A stretch of DNA of 64,000 bases, from positions 83,614 through 147,613 of the forward strand of contig SVPA01000002.1 of NCBI GenBank assembly GCA_015066085.1, written 5' to 3'. Position numbers and translations under genes: made by a program. Of the stretch, positions 53,748-63,854 are shown one piece after another. Below the pieces are notes generated by a model, which had not been told where the DNA came from, searched no databases, and worked only from the letters and a program-made list of their open reading frames with translations. Each line of letters begins with the position of its first letter. Position 1 is the stretch's first letter. The stretch comes from Oscillospiraceae bacterium. GTDB taxonomy: Bacteria; Bacillota; Clostridia; Oscillospirales; Acutalibacteraceae.

Positions 53748-54335
53748 ATGAGTGCAGAGGAAAAAATCTTGCAGGGCATCTTGGATGATGCAAAGGCACA
53801 GGCCGATAAGATATTAAGTGACGGAGAGGCTGTCTGCCGTGAAATTACTGCTCAAACAGAACAAATGGTTAAATCTTACTCGGCAACTACTACTTCAAAT
53901 GCCCTTATAAGCGCAAAAAATATTAAGCAGAACGCAGAGTCTGCTGCAGAACTTATAGTTCGCGATGCAAAACTTGCCAAAAGGCATAGTGAAATCGAAA
54001 AAACGCTCGGTATCGCAAAGGAAAAGATTTTGTCCCTTTCTGATAAGGAGTATTTTTCTCTTCTTACTTCTCTTGCTGTTAAAAACGCAAGAAAGGGCGA
54101 AGAGGGAACCCTTATTCTCGGCAAAAGCGACCTTAAACGCAATACAGAGGAGTTTTTAAAACTTTTAAAGCAGGAAGAAATAAGTGTTCAAATAAGTAAA
54201 ACCCCGGCTGATATATCGGGCGGTTTTATCCTTAAATACGGAGATATTGAATATAACTTGACAATAGATGCTGTTATAAACGATAAACGCGAGGTTCTTG
54301 AGGATAAAATCAATTCTATCCTGTTTAGCGAATAA
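53748..54335 (+). CDS. ntpE: V-type ATPase subunit E
   Basis: 195 residues, with a long N-terminal helix (ILDDAKAQADKILSDGEAVCREITAQTEQM) and a small C-terminal domain, the peripheral stalk subunit E. It lies in the standard K-E-C-F-A-B-D order. Confidence 0.9.
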   Translation: MSAEEKILQGILDDAKAQADKILSDGEAVCREITAQTEQMVKSYSATTTSNALISAKNIKQNAESAAELIVRDAKLAKRHSEIEKTLGIAKEKILSLSDKEYFSLLTSLAVKNARKGEEGTLILGKSDLKRNTEEFLKLLKQEEISVQISKTPADISGGFILKYGDIEYNLTIDAVINDKREVLEDKINSILFSE

Positions 54336-54356
54336 TTTTCTTTGGGAGGTGATTAT

Positions 54357-55337
54357 ATGCCAACAAAATCTTATGCCTATGCCGTAGGAAATGTAAGGGC
54401 TAAAGAGGTTGCTTTACTTAAAAAGCAAGATATTGAACAAATGATGAGTATGAACTCGGTTTTAGACCTTGCCTTATTTCTTAAAGACAAAGGTTTCGGC
54501 ACTGCCGATACGCCTGATGATGTTGATTTAATTCTTTCGGCTGAAGAAGAAAAGGTGTGGGACTATGTGGCAGATGTCGCCCCGGATTTTTCAATATTCG
54601 AATCTTTTTTAATCGCAAACGATTACCATAACTTAAAGGCAATTCTCAAATCAACCCTTGTTGGAGCAGATTATAAGGAACTACTTCTTCGTCCCGTTAC
54701 GGTTGACCCTCAGATAACCCAAAAAGCCGTGGAAGAGCAGAAGTTTTCTTATCTGCCCGAAGAAATGGCTATCCCCGCTAAAAAGGCGTATGACGCCCTG
54801 TTTAGAATCGGCGATTCGCAACTGTGCGACGCTTTTATCGACTCCGCTTTAAATATAAGCAAACTACAAAAAGCGGAAAAACTTAAAGTGGATATGCTTC
54901 GCGAAATGATTTGTGCGGGTGTGTTCTACGATAATATCAAAGCGGCAATTCGCTGTGCAAGGGCAAACAAATCGGCTGATTTCTGTGAGATTTGCCTTGT
55001 TGATACCCCCTGTCTTTCAAAGAAAAGACTCAAAGAGGCAACCCTTAAGGGCGTTGAAGAACTTTTAAGTCTGCTCTCAAGTGTTTCAAAGTACAGTTGC
55101 TCTTCGGCTATTGAAGCATATAAAGATTCGCCAAGTGAGTTTGAACGCTTTGCGGATAATTATATAATGAGTCTTGCTTTAGGTGCTAAACGAATTGCCG
55201 TTGGAGCAGAACCGCTTGTTGCTTATCTTCAGGCAAAACTTACTGAAATCAAGGTTTGCCGAATTATTAGAAGTTCGGTTGCAACGGGTGAAGATTCTCA
55301 GAAAACAAGAGAAATGTTGAGGGAACTTTATGGTTAA
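54357..55337 (+). CDS. ntpC: V-type ATPase subunit C (d-type, AC39)
   Basis: 326 residues, mostly helical, with the family start SYAYAVGNVRAKEVALLKKQDIEQMM and the ANDYHNLKAILKS segment. It joins the central stalk to the c-ring. The ATG at 54357 has GGGAGGTG upstream, better than the in-frame start at 54342. It overlaps ntpF by 8 bases. Confidence 0.93.
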   Translation: MPTKSYAYAVGNVRAKEVALLKKQDIEQMMSMNSVLDLALFLKDKGFGTADTPDDVDLILSAEEEKVWDYVADVAPDFSIFESFLIANDYHNLKAILKSTLVGADYKELLLRPVTVDPQITQKAVEEQKFSYLPEEMAIPAKKAYDALFRIGDSQLCDAFIDSALNISKLQKAEKLKVDMLREMICAGVFYDNIKAAIRCARANKSADFCEICLVDTPCLSKKRLKEATLKGVEELLSLLSSVSKYSCSSAIEAYKDSPSEFERFADNYIMSLALGAKRIAVGAEPLVAYLQAKLTEIKVCRIIRSSVATGEDSQKTREMLRELYG

Positions 55338-55647
55338 AATTGCTTTTTTCGGCGACCGCGAAAGCATTAAAGGCTTTGCGGCGGTCGGTATAAATATATG
55401 CCCGTGTGATGATTTATCACAGGCAAAAACCCAGTTTAAAAAACTCTGCTCGGGTGACTACGGAATAATCTATATTACCGAAGAGTTAGCGGCAGAACTT
55501 AGTCAAGAAATTGCTGAATTTGATGAAAAATTCCTTCCGGCAATAATACCCCTGCCCGGTGTAAAAAACAATAACGGCATCGGCGAAGACCGACTAAGAG
55601 CGTCGGTTGAAAAGGCGGTAGGTTCGGATATAATTTTCAATAAATAG
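55330..55647 (+). CDS. ntpF: V-type ATPase subunit F
   Basis: 105 residues with the Rossmann-like F-subunit pattern ([41 protein letters not shown]). It is a central-rotor subunit paired with D, and starts inside the ntpC end. Confidence 0.92.
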   Translation: MVKIAFFGDRESIKGFAAVGINICPCDDLSQAKTQFKKLCSGDYGIIYITEELAAELSQEIAEFDEKFLPAIIPLPGVKNNNGIGEDRLRASVEKAVGSDIIFNK

Positions 55648-55658
55648 GAGTTTATATT

Positions 55659-57425
55659 ATGGCAAACGGAGTTATAACCAAGGTCGCAGGTCCTCTCGTA
55701 ATCGCAGAGGGAATGCGTGACGCAAATATGTTCGATGTGGTGCGTGTAAGTGACCGCCACCTTATCGGAGAAATAATTGAAATGCATGGAGATAAAGCCT
55801 CTATTCAGGTTTACGAAGAAACCTCGGGTCTTGGCCCCGGCGAAGAGGTTGTTTCAACCGGAAAACCTCTCTCGGTTGAACTTGGCCCCGGACTTATTGG
55901 CTCAATCTTCGACGGTATTCAGCGTCCTCTTGAAAAAATTATGGAGGTTTCGGGAACCAATCTTCAGCGTGGCGTTGAAGTGCCCTCTCTTGACCGAGAG
56001 AAGAAGTGGCCTTTTGTTCCCTTAAAAGAGGTTGGCGACGAGGTTGTTCCCGGCGACGCCCTTGGAACAGTAGCCGAAACTCCCGTCGTTTCTCATAAAA
56101 TAATGGTGCCCGACAAGGTAAAGGGTAAAATCGTCAGCATCAAGAAGGATTTTTATTCGGTTACCGATGTTGTTGCAGTGGTAGAAACCGAAAAGGGTAA
56201 TGTTGAACTTACCATGATGCAGACCTGGCCCGTTCGTGTCGGACGCCCCTATAAAACAAAACTTTCTCCCGATATTCCGCTTATAACGGGTCAGCGTGTT
56301 ATTGACACCCTTTTCCCAATCGCAAAGGGTGGTGTTGCTTCTGTTCCCGGTCCCTTCGGTTCGGGTAAAACGGTTGTTCAGCACCAACTTGCAAAATGGG
56401 CTGCCGCCGATATAATCGTTTATATCGGTTGCGGAGAACGCGGAAACGAAATGACCGATGTTTTAAACGAATTCCCTGAACTTCGTGACCCGAATACCGG
56501 TTCTTCTCTTATGGAACGCACCGTGCTTATCGCAAACACTTCGGATATGCCGGTTGCCGCCCGTGAAGCCTCAATTTATACAGGTATTACAATAGCAGAA
56601 TATTTTCGTGATATGGGCTATACCGTTGCCCTTATGGCTGACTCAACTTCCCGTTGGGCAGAGGCTCTGCGTGAAATGTCGGGCCGTCTTGAAGAAATGC
56701 CCGGTGAAGAGGGTTATCCCGCTTATCTTGGCTCCCGTCTTGCCCAGTTCTATGAACGTGCAGGTCGTGTAATCGTCCGTGGTAGTGAAGATACCGAGGG
56801 TGCTCTTTCGGTAATCGGTGCTGTTTCGCCTCCCGGCGGCGATATTTCTGAGCCCGTTTCCCAGGCAACCCTTCGAATCGTTAAGGTTTTCTGGGGACTC
56901 GACGCTTCTTTGGCTTATAAAAGACATTTCCCTGCGATTAACTGGCTAACAAGTTACTCTCTTTATACCGATTCTTTGGAGAATTGGTTTAAAACCAATG
57001 TAAGTTCCGACTGGAATAATCTTCGCAGCCGTCTTATGAGTCTTCTTCAAGAAGAGGCAGAACTCGAAGAAATCGTTAAACTCGTTGGTATGGACGCTCT
57101 TTCGGCTCCCGACCGCCTTGCTCTTGAAGCGGCTCGTTCTATCCGTGAGGACTATCTCCACCAAAACGCTTTCCACGAAACCGACACCTATACTTCGCTT
57201 GATAAACAGTTCTATATGATGTCGGCTATTATCGTCTTCTACGATAAGGCTATCTCGGCTCTTGATGACGGAGCAAATATTGAAACAATCGTTTCTCTGC
57301 CCTGCCGTGAGCGAATCGGCCGTCTTAAATATGTGGCTGAAGAAAATGTTAAGGCCGAATATGAGAGTATTTTAAAACAAGTTACGGACGAACTAGATGA
57401 GGCTGTCCGTAATAGAGAAATTTAA
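55659..57425 (+). CDS. ntpA: V-type ATPase catalytic subunit A
   Basis: 588 residues. It has Walker [11 protein letters not shown] (about 232-241), the A-subunit-specific insertion (about 110-190), the catalytic Glu in [11 protein letters not shown], and [31 protein letters not shown]. It hydrolyses or makes ATP in the A3B3 hexamer. A GGAGT site precedes the ATG. Confidence 0.98.
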   Translation: MANGVITKVAGPLVIAEGMRDANMFDVVRVSDRHLIGEIIEMHGDKASIQVYEETSGLGPGEEVVSTGKPLSVELGPGLIGSIFDGIQRPLEKIMEVSGTNLQRGVEVPSLDREKKWPFVPLKEVGDEVVPGDALGTVAETPVVSHKIMVPDKVKGKIVSIKKDFYSVTDVVAVVETEKGNVELTMMQTWPVRVGRPYKTKLSPDIPLITGQRVIDTLFPIAKGGVASVPGPFGSGKTVVQHQLAKWAAADIIVYIGCGERGNEMTDVLNEFPELRDPNTGSSLMERTVLIANTSDMPVAAREASIYTGITIAEYFRDMGYTVALMADSTSRWAEALREMSGRLEEMPGEEGYPAYLGSRLAQFYERAGRVIVRGSEDTEGALSVIGAVSPPGGDISEPVSQATLRIVKVFWGLDASLAYKRHFPAINWLTSYSLYTDSLENWFKTNVSSDWNNLRSRLMSLLQEEAELEEIVKLVGMDALSAPDRLALEAARSIREDYLHQNAFHETDTYTSLDKQFYMMSAIIVFYDKAISALDDGANIETIVSLPCRERIGRLKYVAEENVKAEYESILKQVTDELDEAVRNREI

Positions 57426-57440
57426 GGAGGAAGTTTAGGT

Positions 57441-58811
57441 ATGGCAAAAGAATACAGAACCATACGAGAGGTTGCAGGACCTCTTATGATGGTAAGCGAT
57501 GTAGAAAATGTCAAATATGACGAACTTGGCGAAATCGAACTTCCTTCGGGCGAAACCCGCCGTTGCAAAGTGCTTGAAGTAAACGGCACTAATGCTCTTT
57601 TACAACTTTTTGAAAGCAGTGCGGGAATAAACCTTGAGGAATCTAAAGTTCGCTTTTTAGGTCGTTCAATGGAACTTCCCGTTTCTCCCGATATGCTTTC
57701 CCGTGTTTTCGACGGACTTGGCCGTCCTATAGATAACGGCCCTGCAATAATTCCCGAAAAGAGAATGGACGTAAACGGTCAGCCTATGAACCCCGCCGCT
57801 CGAAACTACCCTCAAGAATTTATTCAAACGGGTATTTCGGCAATCGACGGACTTAACACCTTGGTTAGAGGCCAAAAACTGCCAATCTTCTCGGCTTCGG
57901 GTCTTCCTCACTCAAACCTTGCGGCTCAAATTGCCCGTCAGGCAACCGTTAGAGGCGATAATGAGCAGTTTGCCGTTGTCTTTGCCGCAATGGGTATTAC
58001 CTTCGAGGAATCCAACTATTTCATAAATTCCTTTAAGGAAACGGGCGCTATTGATAGAACCGTTATGTTTATAAATCTGGCTAACGACCCCGCTATTGAG
58101 CGTATCGCTACGCCTAAAATGGCTCTGACCTGTGCTGAGTATCTTGCCTTTGAACTCGGAATGCAGGTGCTCGTAATTATGACCGATATAACCAACTACG
58201 CCGACGCTCTGCGTGAGGTATCTGCCGCAAGAAAAGAGGTTCCCGGTCGTCGTGGTTACCCCGGTTATATGTACACCGACCTTGCTACCCTTTACGAACG
58301 TGCAGGTCGTCTTAAAGGTAAAGATGGTTCTATTACCCTTATTCCTATTTTAACAATGCCCGAAGACGATAAAACCCATCCGATTCCCGACCTTACGGGT
58401 TATATCACCGAGGGGCAGATTATTCTCTCCCGTGAACTCTATCGAAAGGGAGTTACCCCCCCAATCGACGTTCTGCCGTCCCTTTCCCGTCTTAAAGACA
58501 AGGGAATAGGCGAGGGAAGAACCCGTAAAGACCACGCCGCTACAATGAACCAACTTTTTGCCGCCTATGCAAGAGGTAAGGATGCGAAAGAACTTATGGT
58601 AATTCTCGGAGAAGCGGCTCTAACTACAACCGACAAACTCTATGCCGAGTTTGCCGAGAGATTCGAAAAAGAATATGTTTCTCAGGGCTATACTACTAAC
58701 CGTACAATTGAGGAAACGCTTGACCTTGGTTGGAAACTTCTTCGTATTCTGCCCAGAAGCGAACTCAAACGAATTAGTGACGAAATGCTTAATCAGTATT
58801 ATGAGGCATAA
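57441..58811 (+). CDS. ntpB: V-type ATPase regulatory subunit B
   Basis: 456 residues. It has no P-loop, as usual, and carries [61 protein letters not shown] and [15 protein letters not shown] segments. It forms the non-catalytic half of the A3B3 ring. An AAGGAGG site lies 15 bases after ntpA. Confidence 0.98.
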   Translation: MAKEYRTIREVAGPLMMVSDVENVKYDELGEIELPSGETRRCKVLEVNGTNALLQLFESSAGINLEESKVRFLGRSMELPVSPDMLSRVFDGLGRPIDNGPAIIPEKRMDVNGQPMNPAARNYPQEFIQTGISAIDGLNTLVRGQKLPIFSASGLPHSNLAAQIARQATVRGDNEQFAVVFAAMGITFEESNYFINSFKETGAIDRTVMFINLANDPAIERIATPKMALTCAEYLAFELGMQVLVIMTDITNYADALREVSAARKEVPGRRGYPGYMYTDLATLYERAGRLKGKDGSITLIPILTMPEDDKTHPIPDLTGYITEGQIILSRELYRKGVTPPIDVLPSLSRLKDKGIGEGRTRKDHAATMNQLFAAYARGKDAKELMVILGEAALTTTDKLYAEFAERFEKEYVSQGYTTNRTIEETLDLGWKLLRILPRSELKRISDEMLNQYYEA

Positions 58812-58846
58812 CCACTTTAAAATTTTTAGGAAAGGAATGAGAAAAT

Positions 58847-59518
58847 TTGGCTGTTCTTAATGTTAATCCAACAAGAATGGAACTAACTCGCCTTAAAAAG
58901 CAACTTACAACCGCCGTGCGCGGCCATAAACTGCTTAAAGATAAGCGAGATGAACTTATGCGCCAATATCTTGACCTTATCCGTGAAAATAAAAACCTTC
59001 GTCGAGAGGTTGAAAGGGAAGTACAAATTGCCAACAGTCACTTTGTAAGGGCAAGTTCGGTAATGTCAAAACAAGCCCTGGATACCGCCCTGCTTGCTCC
59101 AAAACAGGAAGCCTATCTTACCGTAGACACCAAAAATGTAATGAGTGTTGATATCCCCGTTTTCAGCGTTACTACAAGAACGAGCGAAGCGTCGGATATA
59201 TATTCCTATGGTTTTGCGTCTACCTCCTTTGAACTTGACGATGCGGTTGACAAAGTTTCAAAACTACTTCCCAAAATGCTCCGCCTTGCCGAAATTGAAA
59301 AATCAACTTCAAGAATGGCGGCTGAAATTGAGAAAACCCGCCGCCGTGTAAACGCCCTTGAGCATGTTATGATTCCAAGGTACAGAGAAACTATACGTAT
59401 GATTACAATGAAACTTGAGGAAAATGACCGTTCTTCAAGAGCAAGACTTATGAAGGTTAAGGATATGATGGTTAAGCAAACAATAGAAAACCATAAATCA
59501 AATCCCGAACTGATTTAG
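58847..59518 (+). CDS. ntpD: V-type ATPase rotor subunit D
   Basis: 223 residues, with two long helices forming the central shaft (NPTRMELTRLKKQLTTAVRGHKLLKDKRDELMR at the start; RRRVNALEHVMIPRYRETIRMI near the end). The start is TTG at 58847. argH begins 8 bases after its stop. Confidence 0.94.
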   Translation: MAVLNVNPTRMELTRLKKQLTTAVRGHKLLKDKRDELMRQYLDLIRENKNLRREVEREVQIANSHFVRASSVMSKQALDTALLAPKQEAYLTVDTKNVMSVDIPVFSVTTRTSEASDIYSYGFASTSFELDDAVDKVSKLLPKMLRLAEIEKSTSRMAAEIEKTRRRVNALEHVMIPRYRETIRMITMKLEENDRSSRARLMKVKDMMVKQTIENHKSNPELI

Positions 59519-59526
59519 GAGATATT

Positions 59527-60903
59527 ATGAGTGAAAAAATGTGGGCAGGTCGCTTTAAAAAGCAACTTGACAGTGATGTTAATGATTTTAATTCTTCAAT
59601 AAGGGTAGACTGCCGAATGTACAAAAGTGACATCGGCGGTTCTATTGCCCATGCTTCAATGTTAGCGACCCAGGGAATAATCTCAAAAGAGGACGCAAAG
59701 CAAATTATAAAAGGTCTTGAAGAAATTCTAAATGACCTTGAAACAGGTGCCCTTTCTTTTGATATGACCGCCGAAGACATACATATGTTTGTTGAAGCCG
59801 AACTAACTAAACGAATAGGGGATACGGGCAAAAAACTTCATACCGCCAGAAGCCGTAATGACCAGGTTGCTCTTGATATCCGTCTTCATCTTTTAAGTGA
59901 GGCTAAAGAAATCACTGAACTTCTAAAGGCTCTTATAGAGGTTATTTTAGAAAAGGCCGAAACCTATAAAGCAACCGTTATGCCCGGTTATACCCACCTT
60001 CAAAGAGCCCAACCTATCACTTTTGGTCATCATCTAATGGCCTATGCTCAAATGTTCCTTCGTGACATTTCAAGGGTTGAAGATGCCGCCGAGCGAATGA
60101 ACTATTCTCCCCTTGGTGCTTGTGCTCTTGCCGGAACAACCTATCCTACCGACCGTATAGCCGTTGCAAAGGCTCTTGGTATGAACGGAATTTGCGAAAA
60201 CAGTTTAGACGCCGTTTCCGACCGTGATTTTGCGGTGGAACTTGCTAACGCTTGTTCTCTTATTATGATGCACCTTTCCCGTTTTAGCGAGGAAATTATC
60301 CTTTGGTCAAGTTGGGAATTTAAGTTTATTGAACTCGACGACGCCTATTCAACCGGCTCGTCTATAATGCCTCAAAAGAAAAATCCTGATATTGCCGAAC
60401 TTGTAAGAGGCAAAACGGGACGCGTTTACGGCGACCTTATTACACTTCTCACAATGCTCAAAGGTCTGCCTCTTGCCTATAATAAGGATATGCAAGAGGA
60501 TAAAGAGGCTGTTTTCGATGCGGTGGATACCGTTAAGACCTGTCTTTTGATTTTTGTCCCAATGCTAAACACGGTAACGGTAATTAAGGAAAATATGCTT
60601 GCCGCCGCTGCAAAAGGTTTTATAAACGCTACCGATGTTGCCGATTATTTAACCAAAAAGGGAACCCCTTTCAGAACGGCTTATAAAATTTCGGGAACGC
60701 TTGTTGCCTATTGTATAGACAACGGTAAAACCCTTGAAGAACTAACTCTTAATGAGTTTAAAGAATTCTCACCCGACTTTGAAAAGGATATTTTCGAGGC
60801 AATAAACCTTGAAAACTGCACCTTTAAAAGAAACAGCCGTGGCGGAACCTCGGTAGAGTCGGTTGAAAGACAAATTCAGTTTATAAAAGAACAACTAAAA
60901 TAA
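59527..60903 (+). CDS. argH: Argininosuccinate lyase
   Basis: 458 residues, full length. MWAGRFKKQLDSDVNDFNSSI, HTARSRNDQVALDIRL, GYTHLQRAQPITFGHH and the fumarase/lyase signature GSSIMPQKKNPD are visible. It releases arginine and fumarate in the last step of arginine synthesis. It is the last gene of the brnQ/V-ATPase run; argG is not in the window. Confidence 0.97.
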   Translation: MSEKMWAGRFKKQLDSDVNDFNSSIRVDCRMYKSDIGGSIAHASMLATQGIISKEDAKQIIKGLEEILNDLETGALSFDMTAEDIHMFVEAELTKRIGDTGKKLHTARSRNDQVALDIRLHLLSEAKEITELLKALIEVILEKAETYKATVMPGYTHLQRAQPITFGHHLMAYAQMFLRDISRVEDAAERMNYSPLGACALAGTTYPTDRIAVAKALGMNGICENSLDAVSDRDFAVELANACSLIMMHLSRFSEEIILWSSWEFKFIELDDAYSTGSSIMPQKKNPDIAELVRGKTGRVYGDLITLLTMLKGLPLAYNKDMQEDKEAVFDAVDTVKTCLLIFVPMLNTVTVIKENMLAAAAKGFINATDVADYLTKKGTPFRTAYKISGTLVAYCIDNGKTLEELTLNEFKEFSPDFEKDIFEAINLENCTFKRNSRGGTSVESVERQIQFIKEQLK

Positions 60904-60937
60904 AAAAATCCGTGAGCCTTAGCTCACGGATTTTTAT
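60904..60937. terminator. Bidirectional terminator
   Basis: A 14-bp perfect stem (60904-60917 with 60922-60935) with loop CTTA, A-run before and T-run after. It lies between convergent argH and the cyclophilin gene. Confidence 0.92.
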
Positions 60938-60946
60938 TTATAAAAC

Positions 60947-61558
60947 TTATTTCATAACTGCCGAATAGTCAACCGTAATGTCGGCATAGATTGCTGACGA
61001 AATTTCTGCTCGTCTAATCATAATCGAAATGATTTTCGGGCGCTTGTTGTCGGGAACCGAACCGTTATCGTCTGTGTTAACGGCGTTTTCGCAGATATCG
61101 TCAACTATGTCCATTCCATCGGTTACATATCCAAAACAAGCGTATTGTCCGTCTAAAAACTCGCTGTCTTTGTGAACAATAAAGAACTGACTTGAAGCAC
61201 TGTCCATACTAAGGCCATTTCGTGCCATAGAAATTGCACCTCTGGTGTGAGAAAGGGTGTTGTTAACCCCGTTTAGATAAAATTCGCCCTTAATTTCTTT
61301 CTCGCTTCCGCCCGTGCCGTCACCCTTTGGGTCGCCCCCTTGCATCATAAAGCCTTCCATAATTCTGTGGAAGGTAAGTCCGTCATAAAATCCTTCTTCG
61401 GCAAGGGAAATAAAGTTATCAACTGTAATGGGTGCTGCTTCTTTGTCAAGAGCAACCGTGATAACTCCAACATAGTTGTCCTTCTTATCACTGCCTTTAC
61501 ATCCAACAAGACTAAAACAGATAAGCACAGCAAGAAATAAAGCAATAATTTTTTTCAT
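60947..61558 (-). CDS. Peptidyl-prolyl isomerase lipoprotein (cyclophilin)
   Basis: 203 residues. A lipoprotein signal (ALFLAVLICFSLVGC, lipobox Cys 20) is followed by a cyclophilin domain (FYDGLTFHRIMEGFMMQGGDPKGDGTGG; SMARNGLSMDSASSQFFIVH). It probably assists folding of exported proteins at the outer face of the membrane. The canonical active-site residues FHR, QGGD and SQFFI are present. It is the last gene of the minus-strand zip-mntP-ppi group. Confidence 0.94.
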   Translation of the reverse strand: MKKIIALFLAVLICFSLVGCKGSDKKDNYVGVITVALDKEAAPITVDNFISLAEEGFYDGLTFHRIMEGFMMQGGDPKGDGTGGSEKEIKGEFYLNGVNNTLSHTRGAISMARNGLSMDSASSQFFIVHKDSEFLDGQYACFGYVTDGMDIVDDICENAVNTDDNGSVPDNKRPKIISIMIRRAEISSAIYADITVDYSAVMK

Positions 61559-61560
61559 AT

Positions 61561-62172
61561 TTATTCTCCTAAAACTTTTAATGCCTCGGGCAGATTAGAA
61601 ATAAAAATTTCAAGCCCGATTAAAATTAAAATTACACCGCCAAGAATACCTGCTCGGTTAAGTAATTTTTCTCCAATCCGTCTTCCGATAAGAAGACCAA
61701 TCATACAAATTATAAAGGTAACCACGGCAATAACAATAGCACAAATAACCGCCTGAACCCAGTTATAATCAGAAATTGTAAAGCCAACCGAAAGGGCGTC
61801 AATAGAGGTTGCAACCCCTTGGGTTAAAATAAGTATAAAAGTAATTTTAGCCCCGTTTGGCGAATTGTCCTTTTTCCCTTTAACTGCGTCATAAATCATT
61901 TTCCCGCCAAGCCAGGAAAGAAGTATAAGCGCAATCCAGGGAACAAGAACCTTAAAAAACTCAAAATAGGTTACAAATGTGTGAATGCAGTACCAGCCAA
62001 TCAGTGGCATAGCCGCTTGGAAAAAGCCAAAAGCACCCGCAATTCCTGCCATTTTGCGTTTTTTCATATTAGACTCGCAAAGTCCGTCGGCTACCGAAAC
62101 CGAAAAGGCGTCCATAGCAAGACCGACCCCAAGCAGAATGCTTTTAAGAAAAAAACCAAAACTTAAATCCAT
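61561..62172 (-). CDS. mntP: Manganese efflux pump MntP
   Basis: 203-residue membrane protein with six helices. The two repeat motifs with conserved Asp are present (GVGLAMDAFSVSVADGL and GVATSIDALSVGF). It exports Mn2+. It starts 2 bases before the cyclophilin gene region and follows the ZIP gene by 6 bases, so Mn and Zn handling are co-transcribed. No Mn riboswitch is visible. Confidence 0.93.
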   Translation of the reverse strand: MDLSFGFFLKSILLGVGLAMDAFSVSVADGLCESNMKKRKMAGIAGAFGFFQAAMPLIGWYCIHTFVTYFEFFKVLVPWIALILLSWLGGKMIYDAVKGKKDNSPNGAKITFILILTQGVATSIDALSVGFTISDYNWVQAVICAIVIAVVTFIICMIGLLIGRRIGEKLLNRAGILGGVILILIGLEIFISNLPEALKVLGE

Positions 62173-62178
62173 AACCTG

Positions 62179-62931
62179 TTACCCCAAAATATAATCTGAA
62201 ACAAGCATTACGCAGAAACCGATTAAAAGGGCAAAGGTTGCGCCTCGCTCACTTCCGTGAGAGTGTGTTTCGGGAATCATTTCGTCGCTTATTACATAAA
62301 GCATTGTTCCGCCCGCAAAGGCAAGCGCAAAGGATAAAATAACGCTTGAAATACTAACCGCAAAATATCCGACAAGTGTACCAATAACCTCAACAAAGCC
62401 CGTAATAAGAGCGCAAATAAAGGTTCTTTTAGGCGAAACGCCTGCCGCTAACATAGGGCCTATAATAACCATACCTTCGGGTATATTCTGAAGAGCAATA
62501 CCACCGGCAATTAAAAGTGCGCCCGAAGTATCTCCCGAACCAAAGCCCACTCCTGCCGCAATACCTTCGGGAAAATTGTGTATTGCAATAGCCGAAACAA
62601 AAAGTAAAACCTTGTGTAAATTGGCTGCTCCTTCATCTGCTTTTTCGGGAGCAACAAGACTATGCAAATGAGGAACAAGTTTATCAATCAGGGTAAGGCA
62701 AATTGCGCCGATAAAAATACCCGCAACCGCAATAAGCAGATTGAATTTACCGCCGTATTCAAGGGAGGGAATAATAAGTCCAAGTACAGCGGCGGCTAAC
62801 ATAATTCCTGCGGCGAAGGAAAGAACAATATCCGAAAAGGCGTGGGAGATTTTCTTAAAAATAAAACCTATAAGCGACCCAAAAACCGTCGCACCGCCAA
62901 CACCAAGTGCTGTCAGTAGTACAATTTCCAT
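62179..62931 (-). CDS. ZIP family metal transporter
   Basis: 250 residues with about eight helices. The metal-binding motifs are HNFPEGIAAGVGFG in helix 4 and ALQNIPEGMVI in helix 5, as in ZupT-type transporters, with a His-containing loop (VPHLHSLVAPEKADEG) before. It probably imports Zn2+, possibly Mn2+ or Fe2+. The site is AAAGGAG. Confidence 0.93.
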   Translation of the reverse strand: MEIVLLTALGVGGATVFGSLIGFIFKKISHAFSDIVLSFAAGIMLAAAVLGLIIPSLEYGGKFNLLIAVAGIFIGAICLTLIDKLVPHLHSLVAPEKADEGAANLHKVLLFVSAIAIHNFPEGIAAGVGFGSGDTSGALLIAGGIALQNIPEGMVIIGPMLAAGVSPKRTFICALITGFVEVIGTLVGYFAVSISSVILSFALAFAGGTMLYVISDEMIPETHSHGSERGATFALLIGFCVMLVSDYILG

Positions 62932-62960
62932 AAAAACTCCTTTTAGTTTTTCTTTAGTAA

Positions 62961-62989
62961 ATTATATCATGAAAGGGATTTAAAATCAA
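62961..62989 (-). promoter_or_regulatory. Promoter for the ZIP-mntP-ppi operon inside the gph end
   Basis: On the minus strand TTGATT (62984-62989), 17 bases, TATAAT (62961-62966) preceded by TGA. It overlaps the stop codon of the upstream phosphatase gene. Confidence 0.75.
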
Positions 62990-63644
62990 CACGAGATAAT
63001 ATGTTAAGGAGTTCTTCCGCCCGATTTATAATCTCGTCGGCGCCGTTTTGCGTAAGTTCAGCCTCGCCTCTAAAACCCCAAAGCACACCAACCGTATAAA
63101 GTCCTGCGTTTTTGCCCGTTTTCATATCGGTTCCCGTATCGCCTATGTAAATACATTCCTCGGGACTTACCCCAAGGGTTCTAATCGCCTCAAAAACTGC
63201 CGTCGGGTCGGGTTTTAAGGGGGCACCCGGCTTTTGCCCCGTTACATAATCGAAGTAATTCTCCCCGAAAAAGTGACTAACTACCTCTTGGGTCGCAAAA
63301 TCGGGCTTGTTAGATACAACGGCAGTTTTAATATCTCTTGCTTTTATTTCATCAATCGTTTCTTTTACTCCGCGGTAAATCTCGGTTTTATAGTAGGTAT
63401 TAGCATTATATGCAGTGTCATAAACTTCAAAAACTTTACTGAAAAGTTCTTGACTGTAAAGCCCTTTAAATTCTAACATTCCTTTAATAAGGTTCTTAAT
63501 ACCCGTTCCGACAAGAATTTTATAAGTGTCTTCAGTAATTCCGTCAATTCCGTTTTTCTTAAGAGCAAGGTTACCGTAATGAGAAATTGTGCCAATAGTG
63601 TTAAGCAAAGTCCCGTCTAAATCAAAAATGCAAAGTTTAATCAT
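62967..63644 (-). CDS. gph: HAD-family phosphatase, phosphoglycolate phosphatase-like
   Basis: 225 residues. The HAD motifs are complete: FDLDGTLLNT (Asp nucleophile), VVSNK, KPDP and GDTGTDMKTGKNAG, with a helical cap (about 15-85). Gph-type enzymes remove phosphate from 2-phosphoglycolate, but HAD substrates cannot be fixed from sequence. It has its own promoter and a weak AAGGAA site. Confidence 0.88.
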   Translation of the reverse strand: MIKLCIFDLDGTLLNTIGTISHYGNLALKKNGIDGITEDTYKILVGTGIKNLIKGMLEFKGLYSQELFSKVFEVYDTAYNANTYYKTEIYRGVKETIDEIKARDIKTAVVSNKPDFATQEVVSHFFGENYFDYVTGQKPGAPLKPDPTAVFEAIRTLGVSPEECIYIGDTGTDMKTGKNAGLYTVGVLWGFRGEAELTQNGADEIINRAEELLNILSRVDFKSLS

Positions 63645-63678
63645 ATAAATTCCTTAAAAATATATTTTTATCACTTTA

Positions 63679-63706
63679 ATTATACATTTTTTAAAATAAT
63701 TTACAA
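63679..63706 (-). promoter_or_regulatory. Promoter for the gph-like gene
   Basis: On the minus strand TTGTAA (63701-63706), 16 bases, TATAAT (63679-63684), about 35 bases before the start codon. Confidence 0.7.
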
Positions 63707-63754
63707 GAAAAAACAGTAGAATATTACTTGTCATTATAAATTTTTTTCTTAAAA

Positions 63755-63796
63755 AAGATGCTCTGCCTCAAAAAGCAGAGCATCTTGGTTTTTTTT
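63755..63796. terminator. Strong hairpin, terminator on the minus strand or both
   Basis: A 12-bp perfect stem (63755-63766 with 63775-63786) with an 8-base loop. On the minus strand the stem is followed directly by a T-run; on the plus strand GG precedes eight T. It probably ends a minus-strand gene lying beyond 64000. Confidence 0.75.
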
Positions 63797-63800
63797 GCTG

Positions 63801-63854
63801 TCATTTTGCTGTCAATAGCAAAATGAGAACCGTAAAATCCCTTGAATTAAGGGA
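63801..63854. repeat. Two inverted repeats near the window edge
   Basis: Arms 63801-63810 and 63817-63826 (TCATTTTGCT/AGCAAAATGA) form a 10-bp dyad, and 63838-63843 with 63849-63854 (TCCCTT/AAGGGA) a second. TTTTGCTGTCA occurs twice in tandem from 63794 to 63814. No coding frame was found from 63645 to 64000. Confidence 0.6.
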